From: Promethearchaeota archaeon
GTDB taxonomy: Archaea > Asgardarchaeota > Lokiarchaeia > Sigynarchaeales > SOKP01
Direction: 5' to 3'
NCBI GenBank assembly: GCA_014730295.1
Contig: WJIN01000269.1
Location: 1-56,648 of the forward strand
Length of the DNA stretch: 56,648 nt
A program made the translations under genes and the position numbers. The notes under the pieces are model-generated. The model saw nothing but the letters and a program-made list of their open reading frames with translations. It was not told the origin of the DNA and made no database searches. How positions within the stretch are numbered: the stretch's first letter is position 1; every line of letters begins with the position of its first letter. Below are positions 43,288-52,591 of the stretch, piece after piece.

Positions 43288-44826
43288 ATGAAAGAGATTG
43301 TATTCTATGGAGATGATGCGTTCTTTTATGATTTTCCGGAACACGTTGATATATACTACGCAAAGCCAACCATTAAGCCCAAAGATGACATCGATGCTGT
43401 AATTGACTCAGCACTACAAAATCCAATTAATTCTCCTAATATAGAGGATTTAATCACTCCAGAATCAATAATATCTGTGTGTTTTGATGACATAAGCGTT
43501 CCATTACCTCCAATGAAAAGAGATATTAGAGCAATAGCTGCTCAACATGTTATTAGGATTCTCAAAGGGATTGGAGTGAAAGATGAGAATATAAATTTTA
43601 TTTGTGCGACCGGACTCCATAGGAAATGTAAACCTAAAGAATTAAAGCATATCTTGGGAAAAAAAATTTATCGAAAATACAAAGCCCAAATTATTAATCA
43701 TGATGCTGAAGACAAGAATAATCTTATCACACTCGCCACCTCTAGCGAAGGTTATAAAGTAGAAATTAACAGAACGGCCGCTCAATCAGATCTTATTATT
43801 TATCTCAATATCAGCTTCACTCCGTTAAATGGGGGATGGAAGTCTATTATTGTTGGGTTAGGAAGTTATAACACGATTATCCCCCATCACTCCCCTGAAA
43901 TCTTAAAGCAAGGGACATTTATGGATCCTGAATCTTCGCAATTACACAAAATCATCTGGGAGATGGGCGAACTTATAAAAGACAAGCTTAATATATTCAC
44001 CATCGAGATGGTTATTAACAATAAATTCTATCGCGGAATTTATAAAAAAATATATGACCCTCTCAAATCTCAATTACAAAAACCGCCCTTATGGCGTAGA
44101 ATGCTTCTCTCCATGCTGAGAGCTTTTCCGAAGTTCGTAAAAGCATATGTACGGAAAAAGTTAAAAGCGGGATATCAATTAATTGATGTGTTTGCGGGAG
44201 ATATAGAGGATGCGCATAAGAAATCTCTGGAGGTCATGAATCAGCAGCTCAACGTGGAAATTTCTAAACAATATGATGTTCTGATTTATGGCGTGCCCAA
44301 TCTCACCCCTTATAACGTGGGTTCAGAGATGAATCCGCTTTTGCTTCATACTCTTGTTTCCGGATATTTGTTTAATATGCATCAAGGAGATTCACCCTTG
44401 AAAGAAGATGGCACACTTATTATTTTAAATCCCGCCTATGAGAACTTTGATACTACTCAGCATCCGTCATATCGAGATTTTTATTATGATATTTTGTCTA
44501 CTAAACCCGATATATTTGACCTCAAACAGATAGAACATGAATATTTGCATAATATGGAATATATTACCAAATATAGGAATAAGTATGCATATCATCCAGT
44601 TCACGCTCCCATCGTCTACTATTGGGGAACTCGAGGGCTGTTAAATATCGGGAAAGTAATTGTCGCTGGTGCCGATAATAAAAATGTATTAGATGTGTTC
44701 GGTTTCGAATATGCGAAAGATTTGGGTGATGCTCTTGAAAAAGCCCAAAGTCAATATCAAAAAAAAAGCTCAATCGCATATTTTTGTATTCCTCCCTTAT
44801 TTGTGGCTAAATTAAAAACAAAATAA
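43288..44826 (+). CDS. LarA-like (nickel-pincer racemase family) protein
   Basis: A 512-residue DUF2088/LarA-family protein. CATGLHR with H111 corresponds to the first catalytic His region of lactate racemase; NHDAED follows; K185 in GGWKS aligns with the lysine that carries the nickel-pincer cofactor; H200/H201 in IPHHSPE with its metal His. At about N174, where lactate racemase has its other catalytic His, there is Asn, and the early DDxxRP-type motif reads DDISVPLP. The reaction may differ from lactate racemisation. LarB, LarC and LarE are not in the window. The C-terminal region (GLLNIGKVIVAGAD) matches the LarA second domain. Confidence 0.78.
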   Translation: MKEIVFYGDDAFFYDFPEHVDIYYAKPTIKPKDDIDAVIDSALQNPINSPNIEDLITPESIISVCFDDISVPLPPMKRDIRAIAAQHVIRILKGIGVKDENINFICATGLHRKCKPKELKHILGKKIYRKYKAQIINHDAEDKNNLITLATSSEGYKVEINRTAAQSDLIIYLNISFTPLNGGWKSIIVGLGSYNTIIPHHSPEILKQGTFMDPESSQLHKIIWEMGELIKDKLNIFTIEMVINNKFYRGIYKKIYDPLKSQLQKPPLWRRMLLSMLRAFPKFVKAYVRKKLKAGYQLIDVFAGDIEDAHKKSLEVMNQQLNVEISKQYDVLIYGVPNLTPYNVGSEMNPLLLHTLVSGYLFNMHQGDSPLKEDGTLIILNPAYENFDTTQHPSYRDFYYDILSTKPDIFDLKQIEHEYLHNMEYITKYRNKYAYHPVHAPIVYYWGTRGLLNIGKVIVAGADNKNVLDVFGFEYAKDLGDALEKAQSQYQKKSSIAYFCIPPLFVAKLKTK

Positions 44827-44972
44827 AAGCTTTGAAGTCAGAGTTCCAGACTGAGAAGTTTATTTGATACTTCTTATCTTTTCAAAAGTTTCATAGTATA
44901 TTTTAGTGAAAAATTATATGGGGTATCCTCTTTTTTCATATGCAATTTATAACCTATATATGTGCTTATTAG

Positions 44973-47897
44973 ATGAATAAGGATAAGTTATTAGAAGATA
45001 TTGGACAATATTCTGGAAATCGTCGTCTTGATGTGTCTGAATGTGAAGAACCTCGCTATGATGATGAAGAAAGTAAAAAAAAATGGATTGAAGGAGAGCG
45101 AAAAGTTCGCATCAAAAGAAAGTTAAAACGATGGCGAAATAAAATATTAGATACAACTCGCCCTAAAAATCTTAATATCCACCTCGTCGGACAGTCTCAT
45201 ATTGATTGTGCGTGGATGTGGCGGTATGAGCAAACGAGGAAAAAGGCTCAAGTGACCTTTAACAAGGCGATTTTCCATTCAAATGTCTATCCCGATACAT
45301 TTTTATTTGCGCTCAGTCAGCCAATCCTCCTCGAATGGATCAAGGAGGATAACCCGGACCTATTTTATCATATCCAAGAAAAAGTTCTCAGCGAAAACAT
45401 AGAACTTGTGGGAGGCTCTTATGTGGAACCTGACTGTATGATGCCTTCAGGTGAGGCAATGGTCCGCCAACGACTCTACGGGATGAGATTTTATAATACT
45501 CATTTTGGAAAGCATCCACTCCCAAAAGCAGAATGGTTCCTCGATTCATTCGGTTATAATTTTGGTTTACCCCAGATTCTTGCGAAATCCGGAGCACAGT
45601 ATTTATGGACCAGCAAATTAACGTGGAATCGAGATACCACCTTTCCGTTCGTAAATTTCTGGTGGGAAGGTCCAGATGGGACACGATTACTGGCTGCGAA
45701 CTTTCATTATGACCCACAAGTGTTGGAAACTTGGGAAGAATATGAAATTGGGAGACACTTACTCAAGGCGGACGGCAAAAAGGTGTGGAGCTATGAGGAT
45801 GATTATTCCTTACTAAAAAAGCATGTCCAAGAGGATAAAATTTGCCCGCATGTGGGATTCTTTTTTGGTCAGAGCGACGGGGGTCACGGGCCCACCTATC
45901 AAGAGGTTGCTGAAGCGAATAAGCTTTCTGAGATTGAATGGTTTGAATGGAGCAGCGTTGAATCCTTTTTTAAAGGAGTTGGAACTTATGCACAAAATTT
46001 TCCGATCTGGAATGATGAGCTCTATCTGGAGTTCCATCGGGGATGCTTCTCTAACCACAATCAAGTCAAACGTTATAATCGTAAATTTGAAACACTCCTT
46101 CCCGCGATTGAAAAGCTAGCAGCTCTCTCATTCCTTGCGAGTTCGGATTATTCATATCCTCGACAAATGATTGAAAGCTTATGGAAAACCACTTTAAAAA
46201 ATCAATTTCATGACGTATTACCCGGCAGCTCGATCCCGGAAGTCTATGATGATTGTTGGGAAGATTGGCTCAATCAAGAATCGCTTATTAATGAACTTCT
46301 CTCTGAAATAGGAAAGACCTATTCCCAAACCCAAACCCAAACTCAGTTCCAAAGTAGTAAGAAAGAAAATGCCTCACGACACCTCATTCTTTTTAATCCT
46401 TTAAGTTGGACGCGAACAGCTCGCGTTTTTATTCCAATTACTCTTTTTGGAGATGATAAGATACGACTAGATGAGCATCAGAAGCCTTCCTATGCCCACC
46501 TTATCATCTTGGATGAAGATAACGTACCATATCTATGTCAACCAATCGCAGCGGAATCAGATGATTTAATTGATCCACGACCCGCTGGCTGGTGGACGGT
46601 CCTTGAAATCGATGCACTAACCCGATTACCCGCCAGAATCGAGCTTATTGATAACATCAATCTGAGTCAGAAGGATGAAAATAATGGGGAACTATTCGAA
46701 GTTTCGTCTACCTCCTTATCAAATGAATGTATTCACATAGCCCTTGATTCAGAGACTGGCGCCATAACTGAAATAATCGCGAAAGATATAAATAATAACC
46801 TCAATCTTCTAAAGGGTAAGGAGTCAAATCTCACCTTCGGGTTTCTGGATAATGAGCCGATTCAATATCACGCGTGGAATCTTACCCCCGAATATTGGGA
46901 GCATCCCATAGCCTTCTCTAACAAAAAGGGAGTTGAGCTAATGGTGGTTGAGAATGGCCCCGTTTTTAAAACCATTCGAATACAACGAATGCTGGGAAAA
47001 AATCCAGTAATACAAAAAATAACCTTGTTTAAATCCGACCCACTCATCTATTTTGATTTCATAGCCAACTGGCAGAGGGAAAATACCATGCTAAAGGTAA
47101 AGTTTACCCCCAGTTTTAGAGCTGAAGAGGTAATGGCTGATGGAATGTATTGCGCGATTTCATCAAAAGTATTTCCCGATACACCTTGCGATAAAGCTCG
47201 ATTTGAAAAGATTTGTCATAAATATATTGATATGAGCACACCTGATAAGCAATATGGTCTTGCTCTTTTAAATGAAGGAAAATATGCCTTCGATGTAAGG
47301 AACGGCGAACTTAACTTCACGATGCTTCGGGCGTGTCGTTATCCCGAAACTGCTCCTGAAGCGTGGGTAAATAAAGAACGTGAGCTCAATGAGAAATATT
47401 TTTCACATCACGTTCCGGAATATAGTGGTTTGGGTCCTTTTAGCTGTCGCTATGCGTTATATCCTCATAAAGGTGGGACACTGCAATATGCTGATGGGTC
47501 ACCCAACGTAGATATCCATAGGAATGCAGAGGAGTTTAATAATCCAGTTATGGTTATGCCCCTCACACAGAGCCTAAGTTTGGATACGTCGCTATTTAAT
47601 ATCAGAGATAAGATGATTGAAATCATCCCCGAGAATGTGGTTTTGACAGTGATGAAGATAAATGAATGGGATCGTGATAACTCTTTGATATTGAGATTTT
47701 ATGAAACGTGTGGTTCCTCCACTCAAACAAGAATCTTATTCGGACAATCGTTCGGAACGGTTATATCATCTATAGAATCTGTAGATTTATTAGAAAGATC
47801 TGAAGTTAGAGAGTTTGTTTGGGATAAAAAACAAAATTCATTACGATTTACTATTGGAGCATTTGAAATAGTATCCTTTAGAATTTTCTTGAATTAA
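44973..47897 (+). CDS. Glycoside hydrolase family 38 alpha-mannosidase
   Basis: A 974-residue GH38 enzyme. HLVGQSHIDCAW holds the zinc His and Asp; AEWFLDSFGYNFGLPQIL contains the nucleophile Asp; FHRGCFSNHNQVKR is the block after the catalytic domain; the long beta-rich C-terminal half (about 480-974) is standard. It trims alpha-linked mannose from glycans, or related substrates, using zinc. It has no signal peptide, so it is intracellular and probably acts on taken-up glycans or in turnover of the cell's own. It stands alone after the LarA-like gene (146-base gap). Confidence 0.93.
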   Translation: MNKDKLLEDIGQYSGNRRLDVSECEEPRYDDEESKKKWIEGERKVRIKRKLKRWRNKILDTTRPKNLNIHLVGQSHIDCAWMWRYEQTRKKAQVTFNKAIFHSNVYPDTFLFALSQPILLEWIKEDNPDLFYHIQEKVLSENIELVGGSYVEPDCMMPSGEAMVRQRLYGMRFYNTHFGKHPLPKAEWFLDSFGYNFGLPQILAKSGAQYLWTSKLTWNRDTTFPFVNFWWEGPDGTRLLAANFHYDPQVLETWEEYEIGRHLLKADGKKVWSYEDDYSLLKKHVQEDKICPHVGFFFGQSDGGHGPTYQEVAEANKLSEIEWFEWSSVESFFKGVGTYAQNFPIWNDELYLEFHRGCFSNHNQVKRYNRKFETLLPAIEKLAALSFLASSDYSYPRQMIESLWKTTLKNQFHDVLPGSSIPEVYDDCWEDWLNQESLINELLSEIGKTYSQTQTQTQFQSSKKENASRHLILFNPLSWTRTARVFIPITLFGDDKIRLDEHQKPSYAHLIILDEDNVPYLCQPIAAESDDLIDPRPAGWWTVLEIDALTRLPARIELIDNINLSQKDENNGELFEVSSTSLSNECIHIALDSETGAITEIIAKDINNNLNLLKGKESNLTFGFLDNEPIQYHAWNLTPEYWEHPIAFSNKKGVELMVVENGPVFKTIRIQRMLGKNPVIQKITLFKSDPLIYFDFIANWQRENTMLKVKFTPSFRAEEVMADGMYCAISSKVFPDTPCDKARFEKICHKYIDMSTPDKQYGLALLNEGKYAFDVRNGELNFTMLRACRYPETAPEAWVNKERELNEKYFSHHVPEYSGLGPFSCRYALYPHKGGTLQYADGSPNVDIHRNAEEFNNPVMVMPLTQSLSLDTSLFNIRDKMIEIIPENVVLTVMKINEWDRDNSLILRFYETCGSSTQTRILFGQSFGTVISSIESVDLLERSEVREFVWDKKQNSLRFTIGAFEIVSFRIFLN

Positions 47898-48261
47898 TTC
47901 TGTTATTTTTTATACATGAAGAATAAATAGTTCTGTCGTCCTCTATCTAATTTTTAATTTACGGAATACTTTATTGCGTTGGTAATCTAAGTCAGTTGAC
48001 TCTTCGAACCTTGTTTTTGTAGAAATCTCGTGGGAGACGGCTCAGAGGGTATCTCCCGACTTTTCTTCTGGGACTTCAATTTTTTGTCGATCACGCAACT
48101 TTGATCAAGTTATTAACCCCATTATAAAAATTGGACGATTTTACGCAATCTTTAAATATTTGAATTGGATATTATTAGTTAAAGGAGTTTATTGTAAAAT
48201 ATGTAAACTTCTTAGAATAAAAATATTTTAAAATACAAAATTAGTGGAGGAATGAAAAAAA
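47898..48261. other. Intergenic region, 364 bases, with a GC-rich hairpin
   Basis: The part from about 47975 to 48090 is less AT-rich than other spacers. At 48032-48057 GGGAGA and TCTCCC pair around a 14-base loop, with an outer G-C and T-A pair across a one-base bulge, and a T-rich stretch (48061-48067) follows. This could be the 3' end of a small RNA or a terminator. An imperfect palindrome, aacttTgatcaagtt, lies at 48097-48111. I found no tRNA fold. Confidence 0.4.
48151..48158 (+). promoter_or_regulatory. Candidate TATA box of the histone gene
   Basis: tttaaata preceded by gcaa, a weak BRE, would start transcription near 48180 and leave a leader of about 80 bases. A strong Shine-Dalgarno (ggagg, 48246-48250) sits 11 bases before the histone ATG, with an out-of-frame ATG between them. 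Confidence 0.45.
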
Positions 48262-48477
48262 ATGGCTAAAAAAGTATTTGCCTGGTCCCCAATTCGCAAA
48301 TTAATGAAAGATAATGGCGCTGAAATGGTTGCTCGTGACGCAGTTGACGCTTTAATTGACTATCTTGAAAAATTAGCAAAACATATGACTCGAAAAGCTC
48401 TAGAAATGACACGACATGCGGGCAGGAAGAAATTAACCATCGAAGATATGGACATGGCGATTGGATTAACCGAATAA
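48262..48477 (+). CDS. Archaeal histone
   Basis: A 71-residue histone-fold protein. WSPIRKLMKDNGAEMVARDAVDALIDYLEKLA forms helices 1 and 2, and RHAGRKKLTIEDMDMAI gives the typical RHAGRK loop and the start of helix 3. Such proteins wrap DNA as dimers or longer polymers. The sequence lacks tails, as usual in archaea. The ATG at 48262 follows ggagg by 11 bases; the in-between ATG (48252) is out of frame. It is monocistronic with T-runs after the stop (48497-48522). Very likely a main chromatin protein of this cell. Confidence 0.96.
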   Translation: MAKKVFAWSPIRKLMKDNGAEMVARDAVDALIDYLEKLAKHMTRKALEMTRHAGRKKLTIEDMDMAIGLTE

Positions 48478-48663
48478 GGTGTTTTATCAAATATCTTTAT
48501 TTTTTTATTATATCTTTTTTTCTAATTTATAACTTTTAAATTAATTATAAAAATTAGTAAGATATCCATATAAAAATACCTTAATAATAACTTTTTTAAC
48601 GATTAATAGATGGATATTTTTAAAGAGTAGAATTCTAATTATACTAATAAAAACATTTAAAGT

Positions 48664-48849
48664 ATGTTGATGAATCCAAAAAAGGTTGTGATAAACGAAT
48701 TTTTAACTCTTAGGTTAGAACATGGCGGGACTATGGTTTATATAAAAGGGAGAAAGTTCAAACTCTTTAAGAATCTTCAATCTCATATATCCTTTAAAGA
48801 AATTTCAAACCCGTATCAAAAAAAAGGAAAAGTAACAAAAGAACAGTAA
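48664..48849 (+). CDS. N-terminal fragment of the leucine-rich-repeat protein
   Basis: A 61-residue reading frame: VVINEFLTLRLEHGGTMVYIKGRKF is a beta-rich segment of a kind that, as I recall, begins Asgard leucine-rich-repeat proteins. It stops at TAA (48847-48849), and the next frame begins four bases later in the same phase (CAG-TAA-GAA-ATG), so a single stop separates it from the LRR protein. No Shine-Dalgarno site precedes the second ATG. It may be a small gene of its own, or the front of a broken gene. Confidence 0.5.
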   Translation: MLMNPKKVVINEFLTLRLEHGGTMVYIKGRKFKLFKNLQSHISFKEISNPYQKKGKVTKEQ

Positions 48850-48852
48850 GAA

Positions 48853-49740
48853 ATGGCAGAAAAAAAGTTTAGATCAAATTGTTCAAAATTGAAAAAGTGG
48901 TTTGAACAAGACTATAATCCAAAATTGCTGAAAGATTTCAGTGCATTCAACCTTTTGAAGAAGTTATCTGAGGTTGGAGACCCTCTAGCGGAAAGGATAT
49001 TTAGAAATGAAATAATCTCCGCCTTTAGGACTGGTAAGGACTCAATTGTTACCCATTTAAAAGGAGGGGGATTTTTGAATTATTTAAATCAGAACCAAAT
49101 GAGAGAATTACTGATAAATAAGTACAATGATCAAGAAAAAGAATTGCATCTTTCGGAATTAGGTCTCAATAGAATACCGAAATTTATATTTGAAATTGAT
49201 GACATTAAGATTTTAGATTTAGAATCTAATTCCTTAGAGTCAATATCTGATTCGATAGAAAGTCTAATCCACCTTCAAACCCTTAATTTAGATTATAATA
49301 ATTTGAAATCACTCCCCGAATCAATAGGGAATCTAAAATCATTGAAAATCTTATCTGCAATAAACAATAAATTAGAAGAGCTCCCATACACAATTGGTAA
49401 TCTTACATCATTAGAAATAGTTGATTTGGGAGCGAATCCTAATCCCAGAGTTTTTGGCACTAACAAATTGAAAGAAGTTCCAGAATCAATAGGGAATCTT
49501 ACTTCTCTTATATCGTTAGATCTTGAGGAGAATCACTTAAAATCTCTTCCTGATTCAATAGGAAATCTGAAAAATCTCGAAGAATTATTGTTAGGTGGAA
49601 ATAATTTGAAAACGTTACCAGAGTCTATATTAAATCTCAACTCTGATTTAATGTTTACAATCTGGGGGAATCCATGTTTAGAAAACGGAGATCCCATCGC
49701 GAAGAAATGTTTAAATCATTTCCAAAATATTTATTCTTAG
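48853..49740 (+). CDS. Leucine-rich-repeat protein
   Basis: A 295-residue protein. Residues 1-95 are a helical N-terminal domain (KFRSNCSKLKKWFEQDY, then AERIFRNEIISAF). From about 100 onward are seven or so LRRs of about 23 residues with the pattern LPESIGNLxxLxxLxLxxNxLKx, e.g. LPESIGNLKSLKILSAINN and LPDSIGNLKNLEELLLGGN. LRRs bind other proteins. The ATG at 48853 lacks a Shine-Dalgarno, and the frame directly upstream is in phase with the fragment at 48664-48849, so the true start may be further up. It is soluble, with no signal peptide. The binding partner is unknown. Confidence 0.82.
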   Translation: MAEKKFRSNCSKLKKWFEQDYNPKLLKDFSAFNLLKKLSEVGDPLAERIFRNEIISAFRTGKDSIVTHLKGGGFLNYLNQNQMRELLINKYNDQEKELHLSELGLNRIPKFIFEIDDIKILDLESNSLESISDSIESLIHLQTLNLDYNNLKSLPESIGNLKSLKILSAINNKLEELPYTIGNLTSLEIVDLGANPNPRVFGTNKLKEVPESIGNLTSLISLDLEENHLKSLPDSIGNLKNLEELLLGGNNLKTLPESILNLNSDLMFTIWGNPCLENGDPIAKKCLNHFQNIYS

Positions 49741-50031
49741 AGAGAAAGATTTTAATGCATATTTCTTCCATTTGAGTGTTCTCTTGTAATTTCTTTTAAA
49801 ATTGATAATTATAATTAAATCAAACATCATTTTTGCCTCCCTCATGGAAAGGAATTAATAAGAATTTGATTTTTTAGAACAATCCACCATCTTTAGGAGT
49901 ATATTACTTCTCGAGAACAATATAATTTAAAATGATGCTATAATATATATTTAAAGTAGATTTTTATTATCTTGCGACTATGTTAGTTTATATCCAATTT
50001 CTAAATTAAATATAAACGGAAGGTATGAGGA

Positions 50032-50979
50032 ATGGTCGAAATTAAAGATATAAAAGAGTTATTAGTGGTCGGTGCGGGTACGATGGGTCACTCCATCGCT
50101 CAAGTGTATGCTCAAGCGGGATTCCAAGTGGATCTTGTGGATATCAGTCAAGAAAAGCTAAATCACGCTTTAGAGCTCATTCAATCAAACTTAGAGATAT
50201 TAGCAGAATTTAAAAGAGTAGATTCAACCCAAATTCCAAATATATTGTCCCGAATTCGCGTATCAACTGATTTAGCCCAAGCTGCTAAGAATAAACTATA
50301 CGTCTTAGAAGCGGTCAGTGAAATTCCGGAATTAAAGCAACAAATATTTGAGACTTTTGCGAATTTCTGTTCCGAGCGGACCATTTTAGCAAGCAACACT
50401 TCAAGTTTGGACATTTTTAAACTCGTAAAGCGAATCGTGAATTTAGAGAGAGTTATTGGGCATCATTGGTTTGCTCCTCCTCATATTATTCCTTCAGTAG
50501 AAGTGATCCCCAGCAGAAAAACTTCGCAAGAAACAACGGATTTTGTGGTTGAATTATCTGAGAAGATCGGAAAGATCCCAATAGTGACAAAAAAATTCAT
50601 TCCTTCTTATATCGTAAATAAAATTCAGGAGTCAATCAGCGCCACGATGTATGAATTAATGGCAAGAGGCGTTGCGACCGCCGAGCAAATAGATCTAGCC
50701 ATAAAAACGACACTCGGGGTACGCCTTCCAATTATAGGGGTGGTGCAGCTACATGATTTTACAGGACTTGATGTAGTACAAAATATTCAAAGTGAAAAAG
50801 GCGGTTCGCTTCCGATTGTCGATAATAAAGTTGAAAAAAACGAATTGGGAGTTAAAACAGGAAAAGGCTTTTATGATTATGGAGATTTAACTGAAAAAGA
50901 GATTTTAAATAAGAGAGATCGATTATTACTGCAGCAACTTGAATTTTTGGAAAATCTAAATAATTTTCGTCCTATTTAA
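50032..50979 (+). CDS. 3-hydroxyacyl-CoA dehydrogenase family
   Basis: A 315-residue NAD-dependent dehydrogenase. VVGAGTMGHSIAQVYAQAGFQVDLVDIS is the nucleotide-binding fold, and VIGHHWFAPPHIIPSVEVIPS carries the catalytic His. The C-terminal half is helical (YIVNKIQESI, LGVRLPIIGVVQLHDFTGLDVV) as in 3-hydroxybutyryl-CoA dehydrogenases. The WFAPPHIIP variant rather than FFNPVP is seen in archaeal and lambda-crystallin-like members, so fatty-acid/butyryl-CoA metabolism or an L-gulonate-type reaction are both possible. A normal gene with no close neighbour (the next one is on the opposite strand). Confidence 0.88.
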   Translation: MVEIKDIKELLVVGAGTMGHSIAQVYAQAGFQVDLVDISQEKLNHALELIQSNLEILAEFKRVDSTQIPNILSRIRVSTDLAQAAKNKLYVLEAVSEIPELKQQIFETFANFCSERTILASNTSSLDIFKLVKRIVNLERVIGHHWFAPPHIIPSVEVIPSRKTSQETTDFVVELSEKIGKIPIVTKKFIPSYIVNKIQESISATMYELMARGVATAEQIDLAIKTTLGVRLPIIGVVQLHDFTGLDVVQNIQSEKGGSLPIVDNKVEKNELGVKTGKGFYDYGDLTEKEILNKRDRLLLQQLEFLENLNNFRPI

Positions 50980-51064
50980 ACTCGTGTCTTCTATGCTAAA
51001 ATTGTGTTCCCAACTAAAGTAAAATTAAAGGAAAGAGATTTCAAGAGAAACAATTCATATTAAT

Positions 51065-52171
51065 CTATTCACCATAATCATCGTTTTGTGCTTTATTTTT
51101 TATATTGATGATTTCCTCGTATAATTCACCTCCAGTTTCAGGAGGAACATAGAGTGACCTCTTTGCTTTTAGTTGGATGGCGTCATTTGGGCAATAATCA
51201 ATACAATTTCCACATCCAATGCATCTCCGCTTGCTTATAGTAAATATTTCGTTCTTAGGAGTAATCGCATCCATTTGACAGCGATCCAGACACACTCCAC
51301 ACCCATCACATAGGTCGGAATTGATTCTCACATAATAATTTGATTTGATAAATTTTGCTGGCATGGGAAGCGAATTTAAGATTTTTATCGCTTCACAACA
51401 GCAAACACAACAACTACAGATAAAGTCTGGTTTTTGCGCATTATTAATTTGATGGATTAAACCGTTTTCAGCATTCTTTTTTAGGATTTCTAGAGCTTCT
51501 TTTTTATCAATTTCCCGTCCCCATCCATGTTGAATATATCTCTCTGCAGCATAACCAAAGCTGACACAAACTTCTCTTCTCTCAGTCATTCTGCATGGCT
51601 GGTTAATTAAATCTTTCCCTTGGCGACATACGCAGTTCGTTACCATGAATGGTCCATCAATACTGTGAAGAATTTTTTCAATATCATCATATGGCGCCAT
51701 TTTAGTAGAGAAGTCTACATCTTGTCTGACGGGTATAAATCGAGTTTGAGGTGTCGGAATTTTACCAATTTCTTGTAAGTAAGAGTCATACAAATATTTA
51801 ATGGAGTCTTTTAAAAATCCAACTGTTAATTTATTTACTTGATAATCCCACATTCCGATCATAAAATTAGCGAGACCATAAGTTTTAACTTCTCCTTTTT
51901 TGAGGGCCATTATTACCCCCTTTTTAGCCATTTTATCCAGACTTTCTTCCAATTCTTCAAAAGACTTTCCTTTATATTTTAACCGAGAAAAAATCTCTTC
52001 CAGTGGTTCCAAATTATCCCAAGAGAATTTTAACCCTAATGCGATTTCTGCCTCTTCTTCGGTGAAAAGCTTTTTGAGTAATCTAATCTCGATTCCAGAT
52101 TTAGTTGGTGGAAAGGCAATCGTTTTCTTATCAAGATGTTGCTGTAATTTTCTGTACACTCCCGCACTCAT
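51065..52171 (-). CDS. Cys-rich multi-[4Fe-4S] protein
   Basis: A 368-residue iron-sulfur protein. About 30-110 is a helical domain, possibly winged-helix. Then come C180-x-C182, C193, C202, and an exceptional cluster ICSCCVCCC with six Cys in eight residues (C252, C254, C255, C257, C258, C259). Two ferredoxin motifs follow: CDGCGVCLDRC (288-298) and CIGCGNCIDYC (317-327). An architecturally similar protein is encoded in divergent orientation at 52592-53440. The upstream Cys may bind an extra cluster or zinc. The redox role is inferred from the ferredoxin motifs; nothing identifies its partner. Confidence 0.78.
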   Translation of the reverse strand: MSAGVYRKLQQHLDKKTIAFPPTKSGIEIRLLKKLFTEEEAEIALGLKFSWDNLEPLEEIFSRLKYKGKSFEELEESLDKMAKKGVIMALKKGEVKTYGLANFMIGMWDYQVNKLTVGFLKDSIKYLYDSYLQEIGKIPTPQTRFIPVRQDVDFSTKMAPYDDIEKILHSIDGPFMVTNCVCRQGKDLINQPCRMTERREVCVSFGYAAERYIQHGWGREIDKKEALEILKKNAENGLIHQINNAQKPDFICSCCVCCCEAIKILNSLPMPAKFIKSNYYVRINSDLCDGCGVCLDRCQMDAITPKNEIFTISKRRCIGCGNCIDYCPNDAIQLKAKRSLYVPPETGGELYEEIINIKNKAQNDDYGE

Positions 52172-52591
52172 AAATAAATCAATCCAATGGAATTATTAAT
52201 AGTTATCGGTATTTTTTGAAATGTCAATCCATAGAAATTTTCGAGAATATGATACTGCAAAAGTAGTTTTAAAATAAAAGCACGCAATACTTATTAAAGA
52301 TGCGTAGATCAGATTAGATGAACTTCTTTTTTCCATATATTTATATAGACTTAAGTAAGAAAAGTTATTCATATTCGATTTAGATCGGAAAACTACTTAT
52401 ATTATTTCTAATTAAATACATTCAGAAATAGACTCGTCGGGCAGATATTCATGAAGCTTCTAAGACTAAAATTATAATTTCAATGAGAGTTCATCAATTT
52501 GATTTTATTAGCTTAATAAAATTCTTAAAAACAATAAATGCTAATTTTATCCATAGGTCGTTTATAAAAAATAATGGGATATTAACCTACA
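52172..52591. other. Intergenic region, 420 bases
   Basis: AT-rich divergent spacer between two Fe-S protein genes. Apart from TATA-like boxes (for instance tttatata near 52338-52345 and the one at 52561) nothing is recognised; no gene or RNA structure. Confidence 0.5.
52561..52570 (+). promoter_or_regulatory. Candidate TATA box giving a leaderless mRNA
   Basis: tttataaaaa lies 22-31 bases before the ATG at 52592, the distance at which archaeal transcription starts, so the mRNA may begin at or next to its start codon. There is no Shine-Dalgarno near the ATG, consistent with this. Confidence 0.45.

Noticed and set aside
47990..48066. tRNA gene suggested by a TTCGAACC stretch
   Set aside because: On neither strand do flanking bases pair into a T-arm, and no acceptor or anticodon stem forms around it.
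48847..48849. Selenocysteine or pyrrolysine recoding at the LRR stop
   Set aside because: The stop is TAA, which neither system uses, and no SECIS- or PYLIS-like structure was seen.
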